Assembly: GCA_001599715.1 (NCBI GenBank) | Contig: BCHU01000008.1 | Coordinates: 496,001-560,000, forward strand | DNA: 64,000 nucleotides | Direction of reading: 5' to 3' | DNA from: Phaeotremella fagi | Lineage: Eukaryota; Basidiomycota; Tremellomycetes; Tremellales; Phaeotremellaceae | Shown here: piece by piece, positions 12,023 to 23,588 of the stretch | How the letters are laid out: each line of letters starts with the position of its first letter | Numbering within the stretch: the stretch's first letter is position 1 | Notes under the pieces: generated by a model | Told to the model about the DNA's origin: nothing | Databases searched by the model: none | The model's input: only the letters and a program-made list of their open reading frames with translations | Program-made: the position numbers and the translations under genes

Positions 12023-15000
12023 CTACCATCCACTATCAGAAGCTCCAGTCTTGAAACTTCTATCGCTACTAGCAGAACTAACTCTTGGTGTGTCATCACC
12101 ATGTCGAGTACCCAATGAAAGTGGTAAAACAGCTTCGTCAGCGATCGATTTTTGTAGATAAACTTCATCTCCCTAAGATCGTAGTATGGTTAACACAGAG
12201 TTTCATGAATGAGAAAAAGATTTACTCACCTCCAAAGGTGTCGTTGAGAACGATAAACCTTTATCGAAATGTTTCGAAATGCATTGACGAGCGAAATCGT
12301 AATCCACATGAGAAGTCAGTTTCTTTCTAGGTTGAACCGTTAGACTATGTCTCTGTTTTCGAAAGGTTAAAATCAGTTTATCGTTCACAGAGAGGATGAA
12401 ATTTGAACTGACAGCATCAACGTTACTATCCAATACAGCAGGACTGTGAGCCCCTTCACTAATCGACAACCTAATCGAGAAATCTTTTTGTCCCCGCGTA
12501 GAAGCGTTTCCAGACGATTTCTCCCAAAGCTCAATAGTCACATGTGAACAATAATCCAATTCTGGGATCCTGACGTTGGTGAATGGCAGACCAGATGCCA
12601 AGAGTAGATGGACGAAGGTTGTGATATGTGATTCCTTCCTATCTCACGGGGTTAACACTGTTACAATCAAATTGGAATAAAAGTTGCACCCACGTGAAAT
12701 AGAAACATGCCAATGACTTTCCAGTGGTCATAGCTTCATCAAGATCGCCCCAAATCTTTCGTAACAGTGGTAAACTGGTCAAAACCCCAATCTCCTCTTT
12801 GGCCTCTGCGTCAAATCCGTATTCTTGAGGACTGACCAGATCGAACAAAGCTTTAGCTTGACCGTAAAGATCGTGAAGGCCTGGGAGGGGATAAGTCAAA
12901 TTCAACAGGTCAAGCTTGTTAGACACTCACGTCGATCTTGATTCTCAGCTCCTGCTTTACTGTTCAGACCTTTGCCTTCGGGATCGAACACTGCGAAAAG
13001 GAAAGTTCTGTTGTGTAAACTATCGTATTTGATCTATCCCTATGTCAACAAAACATCCCCAAAATCCCGTAGAAAACACTAACACTATCGTAAAGTTCAG
13101 AAATCTATAATACCAATCAGCAACCATCCACCAAACGTTTAAAACAAATCAAACTCACTCTTGAAGGATCAAATTTCTCCTGTTTAACACCAACCCAATC
13201 TTCGAAGATCTTCTCCCAACGTTCCTTGAACAACCAAGGTCCGTCCCCACTACACCAACGTTGTTGAGGTATCTTCTCCACGTTCCCGTTCTCGTAATTC
13301 TTTCTCATGATCCCTCTTAACTCAGTCAACTGTTGAATAACTTCCTTAACGACTTGAACAGGTTCCTTCTTCATTGATTTCGGCCAAGCTAGGTCAGGTC
13401 TTTTATCACTTTCACCAGGTCTCAATAGGATTTTTAACTTCTTCTTGGCTTCCTGCATTTTCTCTTTACCTGCGTTGTTGTCGTCAAGGAGATCTCTTCT
13501 TTGGATCAGGTGATTGATCGTTGGACATGGTTCGGGGTTTCGACTGTTGGCTAACGTCGTTGCACCTCCGGAAGCGGCACCACTACCGTCAACTCCCAAC
13601 AGAGCGTGCGCGAATATTTGAGCAGTGTTCTGGAGATCAGTGGGGGATTTAGATCTGCCTTACGATCACACGTCGTTCGGATGATGTATAGATCTTGACG
13701 TTGTTCAAAACATCCTTGTCTACAGTAGATCAGCACACGTTCGCTCATATCCCCCTTAAACCTACTCATAATCATGATATCCTAAATGCAGACGTCAGTA
13801 CTAGGTCCCACAATCCACACCAAACATACCTTTTTGAAAGCATCACCCAAATCTCTCGATTGATATCTCGAAGAATGAGTACTCTCACCACCCCATTTAA
13901 CGACCAATTGCATCTTCTCCAAACCCTCAGGGATAGCATTAGCTTCATCTGTTTCACTGACGATAGCCAACATATCAGGAGTTCTTGGTATGTCAAGTCC
14001 AACGCCAGCGTTGACGTTCACGTTCCCATCCAAATCATCATGGATAGGTTGAACATCCACAGCCGGTACGTTAACACCACCATTGATCCATTGTTTGATT
14101 CTCTCTCTTTTACCCTCAGTCTCTGTCAATTCATCATCTTCATCATCAGATCCCTTCTTCTCCTTCTTTTCCTTCTTCTTATCCTTCTTGTCCGAATCTT
14201 CACCTTCACCCTTTTTCTTAACCAAAGAAGGTTTCAATTGAGCTTTCGTTCCCGGTAAATTCATTTTCTTACCCAAAACTTCCTTCAATTGTGAAAGTTT
14301 CAAAAGAATCTCTGGGGTTAGACCTGGATATTGTTCAGCTTGTTCGGCGGCTGTAATGATGAATCCTAATTGACGAGGGTCTCGGAGGATGATTTCTTCT
14401 CTGTGACCACGGAGAAGTGAGAGGAAAGGTTTAGCCCATTCTTCATGGGCAGGGAAGGAGAACTGATTATGATCAGCTTCAGTCAGGTGTTAGCTCACCT
14501 TGAGTTTCATTTTTGGTGTTCGATCAGCGTGACGAAGAACTGGAATAAATCAGTCAACTGAATTGAGCTCTCACTCACCAGTAACAGTGGCACGCAAAGT
14601 ACTGGTCGCTGATGAAGCAGCAGCGACGTCCGGAGGAGGCATCAAAGAAGCCACACCAGGTTTGGTAGCTGCAATCTTTCTTTCTCTTGCCATTTGACAA
14701 ACGGAGGAAAGGATCTCCGCAGCCTTGTCTGAGATAGATCAGTAGATGAAAACCCAGATGTCATACCATAATAAGCCTACACAAAAGTTAGCAAAGTTCG
14801 TTAAAATGCTCAACGACATACCTGGTTACCCTTGACGAAACTCCATCCGTTAACGTCGATCACCAAACTATTCGCCGATCCATCTGCAGCTTTACATCTC
14901 AACAGATCAAATCCGCAAACTCGTTGTCCGAATGCGTCGACAACATCGCGAGCATAAATCTTCTCCTGTTCAGAGAGCATGGTGATGAATCTAGTCTCTT

Positions 15001-16096
15001 TGCCATCTGCGTTACGTCTAACGAGACCGTCGACGGTTGGCGATTTTCTTGTTTCAGCGTGAGAGAAATTCGAGCCGACAGTGTAGACTTTGACGTCCTC
15101 GGCTGGCAAGAGTAAGCTCAATCTTCGATGTGAGACGTACCATTGTCTACTTCGATGAATTCCTCATAAAGATAACTACCTTGAGTTCTTGGATGTATAA
15201 GTCCAGGATCATATTCACTAGATTGATTGCCGACCTAGAAATGAGTTTCAATTCAATACCATCAACCCACCTTCCTGAACAATCTACGTCCACCACCACC
15301 CCGATGATAAATGTAAACATTATGGTCCTCTCCTGAAACCGGTTTTTCAACAAAAGGTTTTTCGAAAACCTGACCATCGACAATGATAGCATCACCATCA
15401 TCACGTAAAATAACCTCACGTCCACGAGCAGTAGGATCTTTCTTACATTTCCCCTTCCATCTGTCAGGAACGACAACTTCACCCCATTGATCTTCATCTT
15501 TAGCTTTGATACCAGGTAAGATCAATCCTAAATCTCTTCGAATTCTTCTACGAATCTGTCTTTGAACTCTCGGTCCGCCGTCTCGTGAAACTTCAACTCT
15601 TTTCGGTGTGGGGACACCGATGTGATCAAGAATCGCTAAGACTAGTCGACGATCCCAGAGAAGTGATTGAAGTTCCAACGAATTGATGTTGATAGGTGGT
15701 GTCCTATTTGGGATTTGGGTATAAGCTACTGCTTTGGGTAAAGGGAAATCTGTCGAGAAGAACGAAATCAAAACGTCCACAGGTGGCCAATGAGATATAT
15801 CTATAATACAATTTTTCAAGTCAGTTCAGTCTTACATCGAAAGGAATCTTCAACCTACCCTCTTCCAAGATAACAGGATCACCAAAAAGTTTAACATCAA
15901 CACCACCTTTTTCAATCTCAACTAAACGAGTCAAGATCTCTCTCATAGCTTTACTTCTAGCTTTCACATCCATCGCACAGACCCCAAGGACGACAGGAAC
16001 GATTGGACCATTGGGTGAAGGCGACGTCGATCTCTTGGCTTCACCGTTAGCTGTGAATCTGTAGGTCACAGGTGATCTTGGTGGTGGCATTGACAT
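12023..16096 (-). CDS. ASP1: Inositol hexakisphosphate kinase/phosphatase, Asp1/Vip1 (PPIP5K)
   Basis: Sixteen minus-strand exons: 16096-15859, 15800-15271, 15234-15141, 15102-14822, 14776-14767, 14728-14579, 14539-14499, 14462-13830, 13781-13766, 13719-13664, 13629-13159, 13104-13084, 13033-12931, 12880-12694, 12638-12230, 12172-12023; 1129 residues. The N-terminal ATP-grasp kinase that phosphorylates InsP6/InsP7 shows [33 protein letters not shown] and [20 protein letters not shown]. The C-terminal histidine-acid-phosphatase-like domain shows RHADRTPK (Arg437, His438) and KESHI (His948). A Lys/Asp/Glu-rich insert lies at about residues 529-560. These cytosolic enzymes set inositol pyrophosphate levels that control phosphate signalling and morphogenesis. 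Exons of 10, 16 and 21 nt and introns of 34-39 nt make automated models error-prone here. The ATG at 16096 is the first in frame. Confidence 0.95.
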
Positions 16097-16407
16097 GGTT
16101 GCGCTTCCTTTCTCTTCTCTTTTTTTTTTCAATTGGGGTTTATTTTAGAATCTATTGACGGAATATATACAGGGAGAATAGGATTGATATATGGAAGTAG
16201 AAGAATTAACTTGATTTACTTGAAGAAACGAAATCCAAAGATTGTTATCATAAACGTTTTACCAAAATCTAGCTAGCTCTACTTATTTGGAACTTTAATT
16301 TCATCTCGGGGCCCCAGAAAAAGGTAACCCAATTCTTTCGATAAATTTTGTGTCCAAATCCTTCTTTCCAAGAAACCAAGATCAAGATCAAGAGGAGGAG
16401 AAACAAG
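16097..16407. promoter_or_regulatory. Divergent promoter between Asp1 and ataxin-10 genes
   Basis: A 311-bp gap between two outward-pointing genes must hold both core promoters. It has a T-rich tract at about 16119-16130 and a GGGGCCCC palindrome near 16307-16315. No tested motif can be assigned. Confidence 0.5.
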
Positions 16408-18317
16408 ATGGATCCAGAGAAAACATTTAAATCCCTCCAAATATCCCCCGACGAAATCCTAAAATCGGATGAGAACTGTCTAAAACTATCATCAGAGATT
16501 GAAGAACTAGCTCGATATCTAGCAAGGAATCTTGATCAAAGGTATGAATCATCAAACTGTTCATATGACTCAGCTAAATAATTTAGAGAAAACATCGTTG
16601 ATCGGTACAACCAACTCTATGGACATGGGATATGGGATACGCTGAATGGTATCTGGATAGAATTGGCTGATTCGTTCGGCTCTTCCTTTGCGTCGTTGTC
16701 ATCTGAGGATTCCAGGATCGATTTGACGATTGGTTTGGCTAAATTCGAGAGAAATTTGATAGCTGGTATCAAAGGTTATCAAGATTTAGCCATGTCAGCT
16801 TTCTCTTCTTTAATCAAAGGTCGTAAGCTGACTTGACTACTTAGTGTCCATGAGCCCAGTATCCGATTACTGCTGTTCAACACCACCTCATTCACCAGGA
16901 TAGAAGATCCAAAATGTAAGTCAAACCATGAGTTGTAATTAATGATAGTTTTCACATTACATTTTATCTCAACTCAACTACTATCGAATCTCATTTCACC
17001 GACCTCGAAGCAGCTTGGTGCAGATCAACTTGCCAGCGAACATCTGACGAAATATATAAGTGGGAATAGAGAGGATGATGTTATCATGCAAGTTGATGTC
17101 GAATTTGGATTTCCCTAACAAACCACAGACGATTACTTGATTCGAAAGATCCGAAAACGAACATAGCGGTTCTACATCTTCTAAACAACCTAACCAGAGA
17201 TTCGACGGAAAGAATGTAAATCCCCCCATAAATCAAATCATCCTAAACACTGACAACCAAACAGAAATCTCCTCCTCTCAGAATCAGGTATCAAATGGCT
17301 CTCCAAACTCCTAGGAACACTTGATGAACACCTCGAAATCGAAGATGACAGATTCGAACTAACTTGTCAACTATTCCATCGAATCATCGATCAAAATCTC
17401 CAATCAAAACTATTTTCAGAATTAAACGCAGAGGATGAACCACTCACCCCCTCGCAATCAACCTTCCTGAAATTAATAGATTCATATCTAAACTCCAATT
17501 CCATTGTCAAAAACAATCTAACACCGAATCCGAATTATTTTTTGATAAACATATTCCATCGGTTAGGGGGGTATTGTTTGATTTCAATGAAATCTATACC
17601 TGATGATGCTAGGTTACCGAAAGTTTTTGAAGGTTTGGTATTGGTTTCTGAGATTTTATGTTGGATTGGACTTTCGGTACAGGGGAGGGTTGATCGGGTT
17701 AAAGACGGTTTGATAGAGGAAATAGGTGGGGAGGAGGAGATGGTTCAAATGATGAAAAGTGGACAAGAGGTTGGAGTGATAAAACTGGTCGTTGGTGAGT
17801 TTACCGATCAACTTTAGTGTAGTTCCAGGAAACTGAGTATAAATCCCGTCGTAAGACCTTCTTTCAGAACTAGAGAAATTCTTACCAAGGATCAAACCAC
17901 TTCAACCGAACCAAATTTCAACCGATGGATTAACCCCAATAGAAAAACTTCCTTTTACCAACATTAAAAAAGATTTAGTGAGACTCTTAAGTTTCCTCAC
18001 GTTCGATGACAAGGATGTAGGAGATTTAGTAAGACTTTATGGTGGAGTTGAGATGATTTTGAATCTATGTCAAGTGGATGAGAGGAATCCTTGTATGTTA
18101 TCTCTCTTCCTCCATGGCATTGGATTTCACTGATGAATGGGAAACATTACTTTTAGTCCTTCGTGAAATCGCTTTGTTCACTGTTAGGAATCTCATGTTG
18201 AATAATCCAGAGAATCAACGGATTATCGGACAGATGGATCCGTTGGGTTTGGTCGGTGATAACGGTGAATTGTTACCTTTACCTGAGAAGATGAAGAAGG
18301 GGGGTAATAGTGTATGA
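16408..18317 (+). CDS. Ataxin-10 / Ctr86-like protein
   Basis: Eight exons: 16408-16541, 16587-16793, 16845-16915, 16949-17087, 17129-17215, 17265-17794, 17868-18092, 18157-18317; 517 residues. The C-terminal ataxin-10 domain (about residues 400-505) is clear: LVRLLSFLTFDDKDVGDLV, GGVEMILNLCQVDERNPFLR, EIALFTVRNLMLNNPENQ. The N-terminal armadillo-like part contains RNLIAG and IRLLLFNTTSFTR. Homologues act in cytokinesis and cell morphology in yeasts. Three early introns are unusual: donor GTCAGC at 16794, a 33-nt intron at 16916-16948, and a GC-AG intron at 17088-17128 (GCAAGT donor). These were chosen because they alone keep the frame and family motifs, so exons 2-5 are less certain than the rest. 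Confidence 0.85.
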
Positions 18318-18926
18318 TAGTTTGGGCTTGGTTCTTGTTTGACCAGTTTACCAATTGGCTCTGGAATGATATGTCTGACGTGATCAAACCACGCTACCGA
18401 TTGTCATTGTATCATCAGTATTTTCTATTGTATCAATTAAGATACCCCTGTGTATGTACATCATGGATGAATTGACCCATGTATCATGTTCAAACACAGT
18501 CACCGGAAGGGAAATTCTACAGTCACATCGATAATGAAGAGTTTCAGTGTAAAGAGAAATCAGCGGTTTTATCAAGACAAAAGGTTATATTCATTTATAA
18601 TATACATGCCGGGATATATAATGATATGGATCGAGTCCAAGACAAATTGGTTTATGAAAAGAAGAAATACGTCACCACACGATAAAAGAGACGTTAAGAT
18701 AAGATAGATATACTCCAAGTTAAATGAGAACAGAAATGAATAAACTCATACACAGTAGATATCAAGAATTATGGCTATATTGCTCGAGTTTGAGTTATAT
18801 ACCCATAGTGAAAGAAGATATCAAGAATTAAGGATAACTTGCTGGAGTCGGATTGTATACTCGTAACAAACGACCTAAAAAATTTGAAGTCAATCATCAA
18901 AACCCATCAACACATCAAGAGAAAAT
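18318..18926. other. Convergent intergenic region with a local duplication
   Basis: Between the ends of the ataxin-10 gene (plus) and the next minus-strand gene. It contains an imperfect 60-bp direct repeat (18759-18868). No exon supported. Confidence 0.6.
18759..18868. repeat. Imperfect 60-bp tandem duplication
   Basis: The block starting ATATCAAGAATTATGGCTAT at 18759 is repeated with several changes starting near 18819 (ATATCAAGAATTAAGGATAA). Both are followed by TGCT(C/G)GAGT and similar A/T-rich text. It lies in a 3' intergenic region. Confidence 0.75.
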
Positions 18927-19832
18927 TCAAAACCCACCATGTCCAACTTTATTCTTATAAAGAAACGCGACGATAGTACTACTTTCCTGATTCTGACCCC
19001 CTCCCAAACCCTTTATCCAATGTGAATTAGCTTTTTCCGCCAAAACAGCTCTGGCAGCGTTAACGTCCGACAAAGTCATGACGCCCCGTTTGATTTCCGC
19101 TGGTGGTGGAGTCGGTGTTAGTGGTTTTCTGTATGGTGCTGTTCTGGAACGTGTGGTAGGTGGCGCATGAAGATCTTCTTGAGTTAGTTCTTCGTTTATA
19201 TCGGAGGTTTCGGGGGTTTCGTTGGTTTCAGGAATGGGGTTTGGATTTGGATTTGGAGTCAGGTCGGTTTCTTGTTTAGGTGAAGGTGGGAGTGGAGAGA
19301 CCGTTGGTTTTGGTGAAGAGATTTGGGGTTGGGTCGTGTTTGAGTTGAGATATAGAGCGTTGGCTGGAGGTTTAGGTCAGAAACAGTGTTTATCATGGAG
19401 AATTGGAGTCACTTACGCGGTGTGCATGGTTCTTCTGACCAAGGTGACACGTCGAAACGAGGTAATAAATCATTGACCTCGAGGTATTTATACAGAGTCT
19501 CAACGGGAAGATCCATAAAGTTCATCTAGAACGAGTGAGCTATGACATACTGTGTAGGAGCACTAGCTCACCTTGGTTTTTATTTCCATTGATTCATTCC
19601 AATCATCCTTGCCATTCCCAACAGCAGAAGATTTTCCATTACCGTTGATCTCAGGATCAACGCTACCTTCAGGTTTCCTTCTTTTGACTCTTGGTTGGGA
19701 GGTGGATGCTGCTGCTGCTGTGGTGGATGTGGATGTTGTAGGGTTCGCGGTGGTGTTGGAAGGACGTGGACGTTTAAGTGTTGGTGGAGGCATGTTTGAA
19801 GGTGTTGGTGAGGATTCATCGAATGGAGGCAT
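18927..19832 (-). CDS. Nuclear low-complexity protein, possibly SAP30-like (Sin3 complex)
   Basis: Minus-strand exons 19832-19572, 19525-19417, 19363-18927 give 268 residues. The N-terminus is Pro/Ser/Thr-rich with basic patches (VKRRKPEG) suggesting nuclear import. A helical segment LPVETLYKYLEVNDLLPRFD followed by SPWSEEPCTPPNALYLN is reminiscent of SAP30-type Sin3-binding helices. A Pro/Thr linker leads to GVMTLSDVNAARAVLAEKAN near the C-terminus. The SAP30 assignment is inference from resemblance only. Coding-like sequence continues upstream: a possible 5' exon with donor near 19970 and acceptor near 19869 would add an N-terminal extension, but no convincing ATG exists there except ones overlapping the divergent gene, so the ATG at 19832 is preferred. 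Confidence 0.7.
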
Positions 19833-20199
19833 GGCGGGTGGATTGGTGAGTGAGTTGAGTAGGGGTGCTAGACAGGATGAGGATGTGGTACCAAGACTGA
19901 ATGGTTATTCGTGTGGTTTAAAGAATAGAAGGTAAATTTCGTCAACATCAACAAAGTGAAAAAGTGTACCCAGGCAACCCAAGAGGGTGGCTCTTTTTGG
20001 TGGAGGTGATTGTGTTTGCAAAATGGAGGGATCGTTTAAACTTTTATGGGCGGCGGAAGAACGGGTAACGTAAGGAAGATCCGTTGTTGTTGATGGGAGG
20101 AGAGGAGGATTGAGAAGAAAAGAAGAGATCCTTGTATACTTATAGTTAACAACAACAATATGATATCGTAGTAACATAACCATCAACATCTCATCCACC
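19833..20199. promoter_or_regulatory. Divergent promoter, SAP30-like and F-box-like genes
   Basis: A 367-bp gap between outward-facing genes. The minus frame remains open and protein-like over part of it (see the previous gene), so it may be 5' UTR or a short extra exon rather than pure promoter. Confidence 0.45.
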
Positions 20200-21726
20200 A
20201 TGCTCACATATCAAGATACAACCATGACCTCCCAATCCCACCGCTCCCAAAAACAAACGCTCCCAACTTCGATCCTAAACAGAATCATCTACTGGTGTTT
20301 GGCATTACCTCCCTCCATCCCCGATCCTATATCACTCTCAAATCCAGATCAATGGGATGAAAACGCTGGTTTGAAAGGTCGTCAAACGTGGCGTAATCGA
20401 ATTTCATCCAGGAAAGAAATTCAAAAATCAGCCAGTAATCTCATGTTAGTGTGTAAAGCATGGAAGGTGAGTAATGTCCAGTTCTCAGCATGTTCAATCA
20501 CTTATACACATACTCAGCCTGTGATTCAAAAGTATCTGTTCTGCGAACCACATCTTGATCATCAATTCCTTTCTGTTATCGATCAAATACTACTCGGTGA
20601 AAAGAAATGGTCAAACCTACATCTCAGAAAAGATTCGACACCAGGAAGATACCTCTCATACCTCGATCTATCGAATGTCAACAACGGATACTATTCATTC
20701 CATCCATATGAAATATCAACAGCCGTAGAAAAAGTATTGGATTTATTACCCTCATTGATACATTTGAAATTACCGTATACAGGGTTGAGCATTTCGAAAA
20801 CAATCAAAATAGCACCTTTCAGGGAAAAACTGAGATGTCTAGAGAATTTCACTTTAGGTCATCGATTTGATAATGGACTTGATTTGGATGTTGAGTTTTT
20901 GAGATCATTCCCTTCACTGGAGGTTTTGGATATGATCGATGGTCATCCCAATGAACCGATTAAAAATTGGGAGGGGAATGAACAGAAATTATTGGATCTA
21001 CCGAATCTACATACGATCACCATGCGACATTTTGGTAAAGGTTTACTGCTAGATACATTAGTTCGATCGGATCTACCGTCACTCCAAAAACTAACTGTCT
21101 TCAGTGTACCAGGTGATTCATCAACCAAAGAATTCATCGAGAAACATGGAGAAAAATTACTATCGTTGACCTATCTTTCGTCGGGTTCTTATCCACAAGA
21201 TTTCAACCTACCCCAAGATCTCACTTTCTTCCCTAATCTCATCCATTTATCCCTCTTAATCCCACAAGACGCAATCGGATCAGGAAATTTCCATCTCATA
21301 CCAAAAAATCATCCAATCAAGAGAATAACACTTTCAAGATGGTCCGAATCGGCTCGTCTAGATTTCTCGAATCATAATATACCAGTTAATCAATTTACCA
21401 GAGGTAACCATCCAATCTTAATATCCATCTGTGAGAACCCACCTAGAAATTTAAAAGAGATTTCGATAGATGGGTATAGGTGGGTTAAGAATTCTTTGGG
21501 GAGGGCGGCGATGGAATCTGGGGATTCGGGGTCGATGAGATGTTGGTCTGTTCGGTTGAGTGGGTTGGGGATTGATTTGAAGGATATGGACGGGGGGTTG
21601 GCTCCTAGTATTGGAGGAGGTTGTGGGGGTTCGAGACATGGGAGAAGGGGTTCGGGGGAGATGCAGAGACAGAGGGATAATTGGAGACGAGGGAGTTTGG
21701 AGAGTTGTGATGAAGATGGGGGGTAG
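20200..21726 (+). CDS. F-box-like / leucine-rich orphan protein
   Basis: Exons 20200-20466 and 20518-21726, 491 residues. The intron (GTGAGT...CTCAG) is 51 nt and free of stops, so the unspliced frame is also open (508 residues). The N-terminus resembles F-box-like fungal proteins (LPTSILNRIIYWCLALP ... SNLMLVCKAWKPVIQKYLF) with the Trp/Lys region of an F-box second helix. The rest carries irregular Leu-rich units such as LLPSLIHLKLPYTGL and FPSLEVLDMIDG. Such proteins usually recruit targets to SCF ubiquitin ligases; that role is inferred. The C-terminus is Gly/Arg-rich. An alternative start is the Met at 20224. Confidence 0.75.
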   Translation: MLTYQDTTMTSQSHRSQKQTLPTSILNRIIYWCLALPPSIPDPISLSNPDQWDENAGLKGRQTWRNRISSRKEIQKSASNLMLVCKAWKVSNVQFSACSITYTHTQPVIQKYLFCEPHLDHQFLSVIDQILLGEKKWSNLHLRKDSTPGRYLSYLDLSNVNNGYYSFHPYEISTAVEKVLDLLPSLIHLKLPYTGLSISKTIKIAPFREKLRCLENFTLGHRFDNGLDLDVEFLRSFPSLEVLDMIDGHPNEPIKNWEGNEQKLLDLPNLHTITMRHFGKGLLLDTLVRSDLPSLQKLTVFSVPGDSSTKEFIEKHGEKLLSLTYLSSGSYPQDFNLPQDLTFFPNLIHLSLLIPQDAIGSGNFHLIPKNHPIKRITLSRWSESARLDFSNHNIPVNQFTRGNHPILISICENPPRNLKEISIDGYRWVKNSLGRAAMESGDSGSMRCWSVRLSGLGIDLKDMDGGLAPSIGGGCGGSRHGRRGSGEMQRQRDNWRRGSLESCDEDGG

Positions 21727-22103
21727 GTGTTTATTTGGGCTTGGGTAGTTTTCCAATCGATCTATACTGTATCTTGTTGTACTAGGTTGCAAGCTTTGAT
21801 TGTCTTCATCTGTATTTGAATATGTATACGACTACTCTGATGTGACTTTGATCAATAATACCTCATAACCCCTCGAAGGATGCTCAGTGCTCCGCGATAA
21901 CAACTCCATTGTCAAATTGTATCAACGGGGTCCATCGATTTGCAGATCCCCCTTTGTTCTTTAACAAAAGCAGATATGATCACCTATAGCAAGAAACACT
22001 CAATGAACAATCCACCTCAAATCATCCCACAACTGTACCTATATCTCAAAACCGATACCCCAAAGAAACCAACTGGACCCCCAAGACATCAGCATAGTCT
22101 CCA
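21727..22103. other. Intergenic region upstream of the fasciclin gene
   Basis: Tandem plus-strand genes flank it; it serves as 3' flank and promoter. C/A-rich leader before 22104. Nothing else recognised. Confidence 0.6.
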
Positions 22104-23513
22104 ATGCACTCCCTAACCAAATTCATCCCCATCATCTTAACTCTCATCAACCTAACAATCGCCCAAGAACAACTAGAATGTCCCGACACAACCCTCCAAA
22201 CCTATCTCTTCGACCTAATAGATATCCTCTATTCAAACGGATGTACCCAATTCGAACTTCTCCTAACTGAAACAGCAAAATCAGACCAAGGCTACCAACT
22301 CCTCGAGAACATGTACAAAAATTCAAATTACACTTTATTGGTACCAACCGATCAAGCTTTTTCGAATTCCCAAATAAATATAGATGGGATGAACGATAAT
22401 GAAATATTTAATTTGTTTTCTTATCATTTGTTAAGTGGGTATTGGGATTATGGGATGTTGAGTGGTGGGAAGGATGGGATAGGGAGTAGTTCACTTGGTA
22501 TGAATACTTATTTGAATCAGTATACCACTTCTAGTACGGCTTTTCAAGTTGTCGTTCTTCAACCTGGAGATCAAGGGGAGATCAAATTCCCTTTGACTGG
22601 TTATGATAATTTCGCAACCTCTTGGAATAGCTCATTGAACACTGGTGGAAGTTCAGTTGATAACCTGGTAATCCTGCCTATAGACACTGTACGTGAATTC
22701 TATTCCCATCCTCCATCAAACTGAATAAATGATTTTGACGATAGGTGATATCATTCCCACCGCCACTCTCAACTGCTTTATCTCTAGATACCACCGATCA
22801 ATCTATGAACGGTTTATCCAAATTTGCAGATCTAATCAATGCGAATAACGAAATGAATACTCTGGAAACACTTACCGATAATGGATTCACGATTTTTGCA
22901 CCGATAGACACAGCTTGGGATGATGTCGATGCGAGTACGATCTCGGGGCAGTTAAACCATCACGTATGTAAAACCCCGTTCAACGTGCTTACACCTACTT
23001 GTAGTATACAACGAGCTATACACTATATTCACCAAGCTGGTCATCTTCACCTTTCACTTTGAACATGGAGTCAGGTGATTCCGTGGTGATTAATCAAAAT
23101 TCTTCAGGAGCTTTCGTTACGTGGAACGACGTTTCTGCTAGTATAATCAGAAGTGATGTGTTGCTAGAGAACGGTGTTATGCATGTGAGTTGAAGTTATT
23201 TTCCTTGGATTGATTTGATAAGATTATCGATAAAGTCTTCGTATCTTCGAATCCAAGTTCGACCTCCAATTCCAGCTCTAGTCCGTCCGACGTTGTTCAG
23301 GTCAACAGTTCCATGCAAACTGCCTCCAACTTTTCACCAACTCCAATATCACCCGGATCAAAAACGCAGATTATCCCTACACCAACACAAACGCAAACTC
23401 AAACTGGTGGTAATCAAACAGTAGCTTCTTCCGGTATTCGATTGAGACCAGAAATGAGGTTGACCGATTGGTTAGGGTTAAGTGGTATCATCTACATGCT
23501 GTTAGTGGGATAA
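22104..23513 (+). CDS. Secreted two-domain fasciclin (FAS1) protein, probably GPI-anchored
   Basis: Exons 22104-22688, 22745-22963, 23005-23184, 23223-23513; 424 residues. A signal peptide is clear (KFIPIILTLINLTIA then Gln). The first FAS1 domain includes YTLLVPTDQAFSN and NLFSYHLLSG; the second includes DLINANNEMNTLETL, GFTIFAPIDTAWDD, and the H2-type ending DVLLENGVMHIIDKVF. A Ser/Thr/Gln-rich stalk follows, and the protein ends in a short hydrophobic segment (WLGLSGIIYMLLVG) fitting a GPI-attachment signal. Several N-glycosylation sequons (NYT, NSS) are present. FAS1 proteins mediate adhesion at the cell surface. The last intron is 38 nt with a TAAG acceptor. Confidence 0.9.
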
Positions 23514-23588
23514 AGGGTGTGATCAGATCTGGTATTTGATTGAAGTGGTCGTTATGTATACATCTGGGTTTTTAATAAATGGATCCAA

